Assembly: GCA_022495005.1 (NCBI GenBank)
Contig: JAGYXB010001065.1
Span: 248,001-312,000, forward strand
DNA length: 64,000 nt
Direction of reading: 5' to 3'
Source of the DNA: Rhyacophila brunnea
Lineage: Eukaryota > Arthropoda > Insecta > Trichoptera > Rhyacophilidae
Below are positions 42,901 through 57,900 of this stretch, one piece after another. Every line of letters begins with the position of its first letter. Within the stretch, counting starts at the first letter, position 1. The translations under genes and the position numbers were made by a program. The notes beneath the pieces are model-generated. The model was not told where the DNA came from. It made no database searches and saw only the letters and a list, made by a program, of their open reading frames with translations.

Positions 42901-45900
42901 GGATACATTACTTTAGATTATTTCGCTAACTTTTGTGAATTCACACAAAACTCCAGACGATACTCTTGGAAGCCATGCGTTCTGCTAAATCTTGGTTGAG
43001 AATAACAGATGTAGACGTTTGAGATATTAATTTAATGATATATCTCGAAATACAAATGAAATAATCAAAGACTGAGAAATTAGGAAGAGAGCGATCTTAT
43101 TAACTGTTTATCAGAGCCGCGCTGAATAAGATACAATTATTATAAAGATTGAAATACATTGAATAAATGGTATAGGTATTCGCAATATTAATATATTTGA
43201 AGCAAACATAAAATTATTATTAATTTATTGCTAAGAACTCTATGCGTTTATACTTTGTATAGACAAATTTACAGATAATATAATTACCCCATAGCAAATG
43301 GCATTTGTGGCGAATGAATAAAATTAAATCAAATGAATATAGTATTTTATGTCGTTTAAAATTTCTGACAAAGCAAAGTAATCTTGTGTAGGTAAGACCT
43401 CCTGTTTAGCTGTATAAACAGGAATGATTAAGAAAATTGAATTACTTGGAAGAATTCAATTTTACGAAATGATTATGTATTTATAAATCATTATTAAATT
43501 CCAAGTTTCTCGAAGAATAATATATATTAGCATAACTGACATACCTAGTGCTATTTTAAATTCAAGGAGTAACCATTGCCCAATAATAAAGGACACTTGT
43601 ATCTTGTATCCATTGTACATCATGTAATTATTCAAATAAACCACTGTTAAAGACGCCATATATTTTTCTGTATATAAACTATTAATTCATTAATACTATT
43701 GACAGAGGGTACTTGATGGAATTTGAATTGATTTAAGTTTGTAATTTTCCATTTGAGTCATGTTTTGCGACCCGGGCTTTGCCTTTTGGCATATTCAGGA
43801 ACTATGTCCCAAAGATTACCAGAAAATGTAGGTAAACACCGTTTATATATCAGATTATTAAAAGTGTTGGAAATTAATCAACTTATCTAAGTTAGTGGGA
43901 TATGTTAGATATGTTGAAATCATATAGCCATGAACGACTACCTCAAGACTTATTACGGCCGACTGCATAACCGTTCTCCAGGAATTTCTATCCCGAGCCC
44001 GCTCTCTCTATCTCTCTCTCTCTCTCTCTCTCTCCGTTCAGTCACACTCAGCCTTTCCGCCTTTCCGCCTTTCTCTTGATATTATCCGCCTATCTTCTCA
44101 GGGGGGTGGTCTGGGTAGACTACATAGTATAGAGATTCCTTCATAAATTTTATGGAGAGCTCTAGATCAATCGCATCTACTAAGTGACCAGCCCATGAGT
44201 CTTTACGTCCTTAAGATAGTGACTATATTGTGCTTAAATTATTCGTAACATTCAGCATACACATATATGCTCCACTTTTGGTTTTCTTTAACCTGTCAAA
44301 ATATTCCTAGAGGATTCATATCCTTAAGCTCTGTCCACATACGAGCTTTTTTCAGTTCGTTTCATGAATCCATCAAAGTGTATGCGTCGCCTGCGCATTG
44401 CGTGCCTCAAACCGGTTTCAAAATTACCGTCACTCTTGACGAAAGTAAGAGCGCAGGAAGATCCAACACCCTTAGAGTTCTGTTCAACACTCCAGTAACT
44501 TCCAGTGGAGTTACCAGTATATGGTACTTATTCACAATATTTATTTTAGTATATAGTTGATCAGATTGGATAGTTGGATCATTATTTACGAATTGGGTAG
44601 AAAAATTATACAAACGACTATCAGGATTATGCAAATAAATTAAAAAACAGTGATTCATACACAGTTTTGACAAAAAACATACGACATTACAGTACTAAGT
44701 GAAACGAACAAAATTAAAAGTTTGTTGTCATATTTTTCCAAAGAACATCACAAAGTTAAGGACACATAGCAGCATCATTTACTTTTATTATAATTTGACA
44801 GTAGTCAGTAATATTATTATATTAGCTTTAACTTAAGTTTGTGTAATCAGTATTTATTTTGACAGATGACGTTTACAGGGATGAATAATTCATACAATAA
44901 TAGTTATCACTCATGTAATGCAAAGTTCACTTATGTGGATTATCAGCTATGACTTCACCATAGACTAGATTTGACGAAGTGAAAACTTTTATGAACAATG
45001 TAGGCAGCGCTACGAATGCCTCTATGGCAAGCACCATTGATATACTACTGGATGAATCATATGCTTCTTAAAATGACGCCCGATTTTCAGCGACTCGGCC
45101 AGTGTTAAAACTTACTATTTTTATATCGGCGGACTTAACTCGATATAAGCTCACTTAATATTTGTCTCGAAAACGACCTGGCAATAATTATAAATAAGCC
45201 CGATCTATCTTGCATCTTACTCTAACTTATAGTCAGCACATGACGACTTTCTCTATCCGCTTTGACATGAATTTTGTTGAACAGACACCCTTAGAGTCAC
45301 TATTCCAAACAGGCAAATTTAGTTTTACAGCCAGTGCAATACGGGTAAAATTCGGGAATCCATGTTAACTGTCTTAACGCATTATACCTACAAGGAAATA
45401 TAAGACGATATTCGTTATATCTTCTTTTGTAGGACATTTTTAAAATTACACTTGTATGGGAACTCCTCATCTAGTAGTATATCAATGGCAAGCACAAAAC
45501 TACTTGGTGTAAAACGAGAATTTAAAAGTTAAAACAAAAGTGGACGATGAAGTGATTGGGTGTGAATTTAACGCTACAGAGTGATTGGTTTCAAGTTTAC
45601 GTTGTATACCCGGAATTTTGTCTTTTTGGACAGTACCTTGATCCTGAATAAACTATTCCATGTCCACACCTTTCAGTTTGTTGGCAAGGTCGAAGTTCAT
45701 CTCGTTCTTCTGGGAGATTTTGGTTCCCAAGCAGCGGTGGTTTTGAATGTCTAGTTACCCACCAACATATTTACTTGGTATCTATTTTTCCTAGATTTCC
45801 TTAAGTAAGTGGTTTTTTCAATGTGCCAATGCAGTGATTAAATGCATGTATAGTACAACAATCCAACTATCTACTGACATTTGACATAAGAAAATAATTT

Positions 45901-48900
45901 CATAATGTTGCTTGAATCACGACTTGATGCCAATTGCCAGTTGTCGCTTTTCTTCTCATTGTTTGTTTTGTATTTATCAAATTTACTGAATGTAAGTTTT
46001 TTTACCATAAGAAATGTTGATATTATGTTTCTGATGAATTTTAATTCATCAAGACTGTGAAATGAGTAAAATTTTTCAGATTTTTTTCATAATTAATATC
46101 TCATTAATTCCAAACAATTTGCATTTATAGCTTCAAGCGGTTTTAATTCTCGATTAACTTGTCTTGGCAATGAAAATAAGTGATAAGTTACAAAGGTAAT
46201 CGCTTAATGTTACAGGTCATGACTTATGTGATAAATACTTCTTTAATGGTCAATTTAATATCCCATTGAAACGAGTTAGGAATTCAAAAACTACTGGTAG
46301 ATGAGAATATGTACTTTTAAAAAAACTATTATCTAGATATAATTAAATGATGAACGACTATTTTTAGGCAAACGAACGTAATCTTATCAAGCAGTAGGAC
46401 GATCATTACCTATCTATACAATATCCACTTGAAACTTTAACAAAGAATAGACTAATTATTTTTTATCACTTAGTAAATATCAATTCAAAACAAGATCTAT
46501 TATGTTATAAGAATGTTTGCGATATGAAATAATATAAATACACAAATACGAAGAAGAAATCTCGGGAGAAGATAGGTACAAAAACTAGTATAATATTATA
46601 AAACACGCCTTTGTTTGCTTAAACAAAATTTAGAATTATTCTGAGTGCATTTTTTGTGTACTATGGTATGTATGTATGTGTACTACTTTGCATACAAAAC
46701 AGTTTCACAATACATGTTTGCGGGAAAACTGCACTTGACTCATTTCAAATTAAATAACAATCTTTCAGTTTCGATATAAACCCATTCATACGGCATACCT
46801 TCTGGACAACCACGGTGGGAAATTACTTCAGCTGGCTTGCATCGTGTTCCGTCAACCAAGCTATGGTTCAGCGATGCCTTTCAATGCCAACTCTCAGAAC
46901 TGCAAATATGTAAGTAGATAAAATTATAATTTATTACAGGCGTGAATTTTTATAATATTAAAATTACACGAAAGTGCTATAACCAAATACCTATTAGGTA
47001 TCTAATCAACATTGTTCCAATGACAATGCACGACTTATCATATTATATAAACCATAATATATTGTGTACTGACTTAAAAATTATTAACGTGTTTAATAAA
47101 TTGCGATAATATTATTAAAATCATTTTTTTTGTTAAATTCCATTGGTAGACATTTTTTGTGTCATTGTTATTGATAGGAAGAAAGCTTTTGATAGTAGTT
47201 TCATGTCAAAAAGCAACTTGCTAGTCTGTATCAGTCAAAAAATATTGTAAAGCCAAGAATTATTGTTTGTATAGAAGAAAAAACTCGAAATAATACATTG
47301 CTACGTACACCGGTCGATAAAAGATTGAGAAACTCTTATAAAGACAGCGATTTTCATCTCATTTTGAGTATAATACATATTGCAACTAATATGTCATTAT
47401 TTATAATATTTATTAATGAAAATACATTTTGATTCATAATTAGTAGTTCATTTTGCCCTTTCTTGTTTGGGATTTAATTGTTATTTTCCGTTCTTATGAA
47501 GTTCATATATGAAATATTATAATGTACTAGAAGTAATTATCAAATTTTATACTGAATTTGAGTAGAAAATTCTTATATTAGTTATTATTTTGCCTCGAAT
47601 CCGAGAAAATGAGCAGCTGATACTAAATAATATTTATTTATAAATAAATTTATATTTTTTACTTCTGATAAAGGTCATATTAATTAATGTAATCCCGTTA
47701 TCTCGGACTACTAGCATTACTTTATAATCACGAATTTTACGAATAATCGATTTCCGTGAGCAGAGTTTGAATTTCATTGATTATTACATATTCTGTTAAA
47801 TTACACAAAATATGTATTATTGCCAAATTATGTAGACTTATCCATTTTAGGAAATAGGTACTCCTTAAATGTAAAATATTACTGATGATATATAATATTA
47901 TTTTTATAGTACCATTGGCATCTTGGCTGCAGGTATAGTATCTATCGTTTCGATGTGCTGCTACACAGGACTGGTTATATACGCCACGTTTCACGACTGT
48001 GATCCTTTAAGTACGGGAGCCATTAGTAAAAGCGATCAGCTTTTGCCATATTTCGTTATGAAAATAGCAGGCACTATACCAGGGCTTCCTGGTATTTTCG
48101 TAAGCGGTGTATTTAGTGCAGCATTAAGGTAAATTTTTCATTATTATATTCTGATTGTCCATCTCTATGAGTTTTTTTTTGTGAATGTGAAGTTTCAAAA
48201 CTTATTTAGTATTTGTTTTTGATTTGATATTTTTTTCGCCAAGCGGTCGTATACAATATGAAAACCTTTCTATCAAAAAAAAATATCAAAGTGAAATTAT
48301 ACCATAAAAATAAATATATATAAAATTTATTTCATTATTTGAAGTAAGTTTCACATGATAGAGCTTGATTGTAATGTATTTTTGAAACCAACGTTCTAAA
48401 GCAAAGGACGATTCGCTGCCTTAAAGTAACAGTGAGACAAGTCAAAAATACTGGTTTGGAGATAATTAAACATTGCTGCTTGTTTCATACGTAAATATAA
48501 AATACATTAAGAGTTAAATTAAGAGTTAAAATGAAACATTAATTATAACCATGTTATGAAGAAAACAAAAAAAGTACAAAACAAATAAAGATTAATTATC
48601 TCGATAGCTACCTATATTTTTTTATTTATCTCGCTGTTGCTTTTGGATACATACCGATATTCAAATGTTTCCCTGTGAGAATATATTAATTATAAGCTCA
48701 CAGCTACACACCAATACCAACACTTTGCTTAACAATTCATCATACTCAATTAAAGATTAATTAATTAATTAATTATTTGAAATGTGCCTTCAATAAAACG
48801 CACAACAAAATGCATTTCAACATTACAATAAAATAATATTATAATATCGTCTTAGCCAATGCAGTCTTTTGCACGATTTTACAGCCCATTGGTCGCTAGA

Positions 48901-51900
48901 TGTTTTTTTAAGGGGCCGTGAACTCTAATCAAATATTAAACAATGTTATTAGCAATGCTGCAAAATTATATTTTAATGGGTGTCTCGGTGTAGAATAATG
49001 ATTTTATTTTGAAGGAATTTCATAATTATATGTATCTATGGGACACTCGAAATGGAACCAGTCACTTTTATTACCACGCTTTTATTAGCTCGTATTCTTC
49101 GTTTATTCGTATATCGTTATAACCACGTATTTATTAGCTCATTTGTCCAAGATTTCTATTGGACGATTGAAGATTTTTAACTAACTTCCCAACTAGCTAG
49201 ACATTTGAAACTTTTAGAATATATCAGAACACGACTACAATGCATTTTTATAATACTTTTAGCCATTTTTAAGCAGAATTGTATTAATTTTCAGTTAATT
49301 CTGTTTTGTATGGAAAGTTATTATTTTTGGTTGTTAAGGGGGTCCTAGCAACTAAATTATCAATTTATACGTGAGTTACTATGGAAATCAATATGAAATG
49401 TCATTTCAGTATTTTCTATTTATTCAGTATTTCTATCACGTACAATAAAAAGTTTTTTTATTAATAAATAGAATTTTCAAGTTTATATGATTCAACAGAA
49501 AATTTGAAAACGTGGTAAATAAAAAGTTCTTTTTATCTTGAAATTATTTTTGTATAATATACCTAATGATCTTAACAGTTCTTCAGACTATGACGGATTT
49601 GAAGTTCAGCCATAGATTTCAAGACGGCTTAAAGCGGAAAAAAGTTTCATTATTAAAGTTATAAAAAAGCAATAAAATTTTGTTTAAAATATAAATATGT
49701 GGCAGTAATCAACAAAAGACTGACAAAAAGTAACCAAATGTAATGTTTACTAATTATCTTCCTCAAAAAGTGTAATTAATTTACTTTTATTTAGAGAACA
49801 TTAAAATATATTATTTGGTTACCAAAATAAATGTACATTTAAACAAAACTATACAAATTGATAATATTTTCGCTAAGTACCCACATACTTACTTACAATT
49901 TAGTGATTCTGAGAGAATTAAAATTTCCTTTAATTAAGAAAATCATATTAAAATGGTGCCTGGAAGCATCTAAAATTTATTTTATTTAAGAATAATATTA
50001 TTATTTTTTAAATTAATCTTAAAAACCTAAATAGTGTCTAAAATATATATTTATTCATTATATTTACAATTCGTAAAAAGTCGTATTGATTGATAAAAAT
50101 TCCATTCAGTTAGAACACTCTTATGCAATTTGTGGATCGGTCAGATTTTTTAACCTAATTTTTGTTCATACAATAAAATTACTTTCGTACAAAATGACGA
50201 ATACATTGTATTCAAGTATTCATTATAAACTTTAATAATTTATATACTTCCCAGAGATTTTGGTTAAATATAGTTAATATTGTGACATAGGTACTCGTAT
50301 TTTATGTTTAAGCTCGATGTCCACTGGTTTGAATTCCATGACCGGAGTTATATTTGAAGACTTAATTCGTCCAATGTATAAAAAACCTATCTCGGAAGGA
50401 ACTGCATCATTCATTATGAAAATAATAGTTATAGTAATAGGTGTGTATTGACGAGATAATATTTTACCTATTAGTATATATATTATAATGTATAGTATTT
50501 TCGATTGGCATGTATAATTTTTTTGTAGATTCGTAAATTGAATTACACACACACATATACTCTCCTATATGTCCACCACCTCACATATTATACTCATATA
50601 TTAATATATAATATAATTCAGCGGTGTAGACTCGATGCATCTTGTATATTCAATACCTTGACCTGTTGATTTATTGTTCCATAATTAGGCACTGAAATTA
50701 CAACATGGAAAACTAGCGACATCGTTAAATAGTATGAAGTTATTGGTCGGTAATCATGATTAGGATTACCAATGCCGCACTATAGTGAAATATTGGAATC
50801 TACAAAAATAATATTTCTATTAAAATGAGCATATTCAGTTAACATTTTAACTGACTATAAATTTTTTATGACAAACAGGCTAGAACAGTATATTTGTCGC
50901 GCATTACTTATTGTTATATCCCGTTGACACGTGCATGGATTTACTTACTGATAGTGCGTATTATCGCAGCCGTAACAAGAAACTGCACGTGTAAACACGT
51001 ATTACCGTGCAAGTTGCAAGATTACATGCATTGATCAAAAAAGTTCATCGGCTTCTGAATTTTCATGCGATAATTGGAACTTGTATGATGTATGCGCATG
51101 CGTAGTGAAACGATAATGGTGAAATAATTCGAACCGCACCGCGCAGTGCATTTTCACGTTTACCAATTTTCACAATCTATCAAATAGCACCATACAATAA
51201 TAACAACACACCTCGCTTACGCTTGAAGAATGAGATTGGCGAGACAGTCTGCACTTTATGTATAAATAGTTATTTTTGAAATAGGTAAAAACCTTTTTTT
51301 ATTTATGCTATTTGAAATTTTTGTTATCATTTATTGCAGGTATCGTATGCGTTGGCCTGGTGTTTTTGGTAGAGAAAATGGGAGCACTTATTCAGGCAGG
51401 AAAAAGTCTCGCCGGTATAACTGCCGGAAGCCTTTTGGGGTTGTTTTCCTTAGGGATGTTTTTCCCGTGGGCCAACACTACGGTTAGACCTTATAATTAT
51501 TTGTATTTTATACTAGGATCTAGGTATAAGTATGATTAATTTAAGAATAAATATGTGTGAAAGGAAAAGGGCACATACGTGTTAAAAATCTACAAATTAG
51601 GTGAATATAACAAATTAATCATGATGCATAGTGATTAAATGAGTAAATTAGTAAATTCCAAGGGAACATAGAAGTATCTTAATATAGCTACTATCCATTT
51701 CATTCGCAAAAATTAAAATATTATATAATAAATATTTATTTAATGAAGAAAATATTCACATATTGCACATATTATTATATACATATTATTAATAATCAAT
51801 TGAAAATGTAGTGTGTATTTTCCTGATTTAAAAAATATAATACTTAACTAATAAATCTTCTATTCAAAATAATATTTAAATAGCTGAAATATCATAGCTT

Positions 51901-54900
51901 ACTATTTTAAATCCTATATATATCATAATGTATCTGAACAGATACAATATAATATTTAGAAAACACTTTAGTGGATAAAAATGTCTATTTCTCCTAAAAG
52001 ATGAGTAATATAGTATTAAAAGCATATCATTTATCCGCTACAGTTTTCCTATATATTATATAAAATAATATTTCACATTATCCTGAACATTTTATATATT
52101 TGACTACTTTTTTTTATTATTATTAATTATTATTAGAACGTAAATATAAAATACTTAGGTGGAAGGGGGTATACATAATTAACATAAAAAAAATTAGCTG
52201 ATATCCGAAGTTACCTACTGATAATAATGCAAGTATTATTGTTATTTTTGTTATCATTGAAGTTGTTAATCAATACAAGACTAGTTACATATAGATTATA
52301 TATAATGTATAGTCTAAATAAATATTGGAATACACTAGAAATCTATCAGAGAATTAATAATTGGTAATTTTATAAATAGTCGACAACTATTTACTATTTT
52401 TAGATATTTTTTCTAAAAAAATTGTATTTTTATTTGAATATTTCATAAATTTAGAGATAATAATTTCAAAATCATTCAACAATATGTTCTTTGTATTATA
52501 TTTCGAGATAAATGATGTAAAAAAGGATGTATTAAATAATCTAAAGTAGGCGAAAGATTAAAGGATACTCAATATAGGATTATTTTGTTTAGTTTTACTA
52601 AAGTTTTTATTTGTGGAAAAGCTTAAGTAAATCTCGAGTCAGATTTTTGTTTTTAGTTATTATTATAAGCGAGCTTTCAAAAATAATATTCTTGTAAATA
52701 CGATGCGGTGGGCAAGTTAGTTGAGTGGCAGTCAATTAAAATCACGGATTTGATCCTCGTTGCCGGGCAAAAAAATGCATATTGTATTTGATTCAGTGCA
52801 GAAACTCAATCAGTTTGTTGAATGTTTAATAACTATTCTTCATAAAAATGTATGTTAATAATGTAATTGAGGCTGCTGCTGTTAGTTTCAAAGACAGTCC
52901 CCTCCACATTCCACCAATTTGAGATAATCGCATAAAACCGGCAAGAAAATGAGGACTGAAAATAGGATATTTTCTTTTTGAAAACATAATAAATATTGAA
53001 GTTAAGCGGCCTCCACCGAAACCCGCCCCGCACCATACTCAGTCTTAATCAAAGGTATCGTGGGACCCTACAATTGGTGATGTGAAGCATCTGAAACAAT
53101 TGGACTGGGAGTGTCCTGGGAGAAGATGCCCAAGACTTAGGTTGTTATGCTCAAAGTGAGCTCTGACTGAGGTTAATGAGTTTATTTTAATGCAAAGTGC
53201 CAGAAAGAGAAAAGCACATGGAAATTATGAAAAGAAAATGAAGTTACGTTGTGTATACAGCAAAGAAAACGAAGCTAATCATACGGACAGCAAAAATTAT
53301 GTGAAGAGATCTTCACGCCCGCAGTAAGACGCCGCAATTTTTTTAAAAGCAAGATAATTGGCCTTAGTAGCAACCGTCTCGGACGGGCCGATGGACCCAA
53401 CAGCTGGTTGGACCGACTTGAGCATTTCCTCCCGTTTGGAGCACATACTCAGATATTCCCAGAGGATGTGGTTGGCATCCTGTATTTCCCATCCGCATGG
53501 ACATGTTGGATGGCTTGCAAGCCCAAGCTCGAAGAGCTTGCCAACGAAACCACCGTGTCCAGTCACAAATTGACTGGTGTGATGGTCAGGAGTCAGATAT
53601 TTGGTTATCTCCATTCGCCACTTTATATCTGGAAAAAACATGTATGTGTACCGATCATTGGTTGATTCATCCCACTTTCGCTGCCAGGTCTTCTACGCCG
53701 CGAAACAATAAGAAAAAACAAATACCAAAATAAAATAATCTTAACGGCATTACATATAATATTAAAGTTAGTTAATTATAACATGACTTTCCAATCAACA
53801 TTTCATTTAATTCTATTTAACTAATGAACCAAGCTTTATGTGATATTTTATGAATACATATTATAATATTATCGTTAAAAAAAATCTTAATATATATATT
53901 ATATATTACACAAAATTATATTTAAAAAAATAATAATAATTAATATTATATAAACTAGAAAATAAGTAGATAATACAATCATAGAAAGATATATATGCAT
54001 AATAGATATATTCATAGGATATATATTATATATTCATTAGATATAGTCAATTAACTGTCATTTACTTTTGTTTGTTAGAAATAAAAAGGCTTTTTTATTT
54101 TTATTTATTTTATTATTATATTATCGTCACTGTCCAAGCTAATTGTCGTAACCCTCAAATATAAAATTGTTCAGGAGGTGAAAAAACCTGTAGGCATTGG
54201 ATTTACTTATTATCTTATAAGAGTACCTACTATTTCTTTATTATTTTATATACTTATATTATTTTTGTTAGTTTTGAATTATTTTGATATGAAGTATTTT
54301 TTTGGGATGTATGATAGGTACTCGGCCAATTCGTGTAAGAGTATGAAATAAGTCCATTGCCATCAAAATAACACTTTGGTGAAAAATGAAGGTTACGACA
54401 ATTATTGGCCTGTACGGTGACGATATATTCGGTGAAAAAGTACTTACAGGTTCAAGAAAAACTTTTTTAAAAAAAAATGTAAAAAATGGAGGTTTCCGAA
54501 ATTAATAACACTAATTTCCACTCTTTTGTGGCGCATACTATGATCTGATTGAGAGGAAACATTGTAATTTATTTTATAGATAATATAATAAAGTTTTCTC
54601 AAGTATTAATTAAACTTTTCTCCATCTGCTAATCATAATAATATCTACCACGGCAATGGAATATTAATTTTACAAAAGTTTTTGAAAAGAAAATGACATG
54701 TTTAGAATGCCTGGATATATTGTAAGATATTAATTACTTAATGCTTTTTCAGGGCGCTCTAGTAGGCGGCCTGACATCAACAGTGCTAGTTGGCTGGATG
54801 TCGGTCGGAACGCAGGCGGCCCTCGCCAGTGGTTTAATTGTGAACCCAACTAAGCCCGTCAGCACAGCTGGTTGTGACATCCTTAATTCGACGATTAAAA

Positions 54901-57900
54901 CAGCGTCCCTGCTAACGCACGGTGATAATAATTTGTCTACCATCGATGGGTAAGTGTTCATTCGAGCGCAATTGAAACTCGATTACCTCAACGGCCTCCG
55001 GACATAGTACCTAATGCTGATAATGAGAATTATTCTGGAATTAGTCTATGTTCTGGATAGTCGAACACAGAATATTTTAAAAGGTTTTTAGAAGTCTACG
55101 CCTTGAATTTTGTATACAAGTAAAAAAAGGAATTAAAACTTTAGAAAAACGAGCTTACGTAAAATTCATACAGTTTATATTAAGTAACTTTAAAGCTTTA
55201 TAAAACTCTAATCCTTTAAAAAAGATTTATTTATATAATTATAATTGTTTTATATATAAGTATATTAAAGCGCGTAGACACAGAGAAAAGGTTGTAAATT
55301 GAAAAAATAAGTAAGTGTGTCAAAATTTATTATTCATAAATTATTTATAGACCAGTCAACAATAATTTTCTGTTACCATTTCCGTACAACTCCGCAAAAA
55401 TACAAGGCAACATTGTCATAGTCAGGTTGACCAGTATTGCTGATTGTATCACGTTATCAAGCCCACCCTGACAACAATCCAGTACTAAATTTTTGAATTG
55501 TTCTACCTAGTATAATATGCGTCCTGGTTTTAAGTAAAAGTATATAATTTTTAAAAACCTAAAATTAAATCACGGAATTATGGCGATTGCTTTAATAAAG
55601 TTAATAATATTATGTATGTTGCCCAGCGTCTTATTTAGTATTGATACAATGACATATACTGTATATTATAAGTATTGTTATTCAATATACATATTCCACC
55701 TATGGAAAATTAAAAGATATTTTGTATACTTGCCTCACCAGAAATTTAAAAAAAAACCTTGTTCATAATATCAAAATATCGCTGTGTTAATTTCACCACC
55801 ATAAAATTAGTCGTCTCATCAATTATAAATTTTTTTTCTTAAATTTGCGTGACCAGCTTTTTGATTACCAACCTATTATTAAAATATGAGCATTATATTA
55901 AAATATTATAACCTAGTTGTTGATATCGAGACTTTTTGAAATAATTATGTTTATTTCGTATGAAATGTCAAAATCATTTGATTTTTTATTTATTTTGGAA
56001 TTATGGTATATTAATAAATCTATTGTTTTGTTTGCACAGTCTTTTTTATTTGTATAATTTGTTTCTTGCGTTTTCCTGGACGAATAATGCAATTTTATTG
56101 TAGAATACAGATTGAGTTGATAGTGATAATCGAAATGATATGGTTTCATACTTGATTCTGATAATGGTTTTAGATGTCGAAAACTAATTTTGTGCGCTGT
56201 TCTTAGAGTATCTTTTTCCAAAGGGTTCTACGATGATAAATAAATAAAGATTAAGAAGATGATTGGCTCAAAATATTTTAGCTACACTGGAAAAAATCGG
56301 TGACAATTTGGCGCTGCTGTTACGGAATGCAGGACATGAATCAAATGAAAAAAAATCAAACAATTTTAATCATATTTTCATTTTTTTTAAGTAATAGATG
56401 TAGCTAAAATTGTATGCTGGTAGTTATATAGAGTCCGATATATTTTTTAATAATTATTTGACTTATAAACTCTATTTTATAAGTTATACTTCTTTAGGCG
56501 CCTTTAGAAAATCAGATCAGAGTGTATTTTTGCCGTGTGACGAAGTTGCGCGCGCAAATGTAACCTATCAATTAATTAACACATAATTTATTTTTTCACA
56601 CAAAAATAAATGCACTCGATTGGATTCGAACCGCCGATTATTCGGTTATCACTATTTGTGATTCGGCGCACTGACTTATTTTGTATATTCAGATGTTTTT
56701 GAAGTTATACTTCTTTTGGCGCGTTTGGGAAATCAGATCAGTGTATTTTTGGCGTGTGACGTGTAACGCATAATTTATTTGTTCACAAGAAAAAAAACGC
56801 ACTCGATTGGATTCGAACCACCGATTGTTCGGTTATCAGCCGAACGCACTACCATTACGCCACAGTATGATACTCCAATCGTGACGATTATACAGTATAA
56901 TTTATTATAGTTTAGAATTATTCCGTTGCCTTGGCAGCGAATTTATTACTGTCGGCCATTTGCAATTCCTTACGCGAACAAACTATTAAACGTCATAGTG
57001 GCAGTTGTTACTTTAAATAAAAACAACTATACATAATTATATAATTAAGTAATATAAGTTAAAGTGTATAGAAATAAACCAACGGCGTTCCAATAAGCGG
57101 TTCTTTCTCTTGAGTGTGTAATTTAATAAGATAATTAAGAGTTAGTCGAAGAATCTAGGTTATCACAAGTTTTATTTTTTTTTTGTTACGCCAAAGAAGT
57201 ATAACACACACTGATTTTTTAAATTTAAATTTGTCAAATTAATGATCAGTTTGGTAGGTATGAGGTGTTTGAGACGGTAAAAAACATATAATAAGGCCTT
57301 CTATCTTTTAAATATCTTGAATAGTATTATTTAACTCCAGTTTTTATATATATTTCTTTTACCATTTACTTCTATAATGGACTTTTTATTTTATGTCATT
57401 TTGTATAAAAAAACACAATAAACTTTTAACATGTTTTCTTGGTTCCATTGATACACAAAGTTTACTTAAAATATATATACATTATACTTAGAAGAGTTAA
57501 ATACCAATAAATATGTTCAAAAGATTTATTTGAATTAAATGAATAATAAATGAGCTATACAAATTTTAGTAATCAGAACCATTTAAGTGATTGAATTCAA
57601 TGGGATAAAACTACCTAGACCAGCTGAAACTGACAAGGTTATTAAACTTTATTTATGTCGACCATTATTATAATAGTAGTCAGTATTTACTCGTTCCTGA
57701 TTTTGCATTATTTAGTTCAATTACATCACTTAGTAAGGTAGTCGGATTGTTTGAACTGCGGCAAGAGTAATTAGCATATTTTCTGGATTATACGGATATA
57801 TAAACATTTCGTGGCTATCCAAAACTGCATGTTGCATAAGTATCACTTCATTAACTTCTTCACCGCGGAGTATTTAATTACTAAATTGAAATAAAATGCT

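Noticed and set aside
44267..44673. Two opposite frames of 97 and 88 codons
   Set aside because: They overlap each other on opposite strands, lie inside an intron and show no known motif or homologous order.
50274..50552. 92-codon frame on the - strand
   Set aside because: It lies antisense over a secure transporter exon; the + strand reading has conserved family motifs and matching phases.
53358..53733. Three + strand frames of 71-85 codons
   Set aside because: They are antisense shadows of the LINE ORF2 C-terminus on the - strand.
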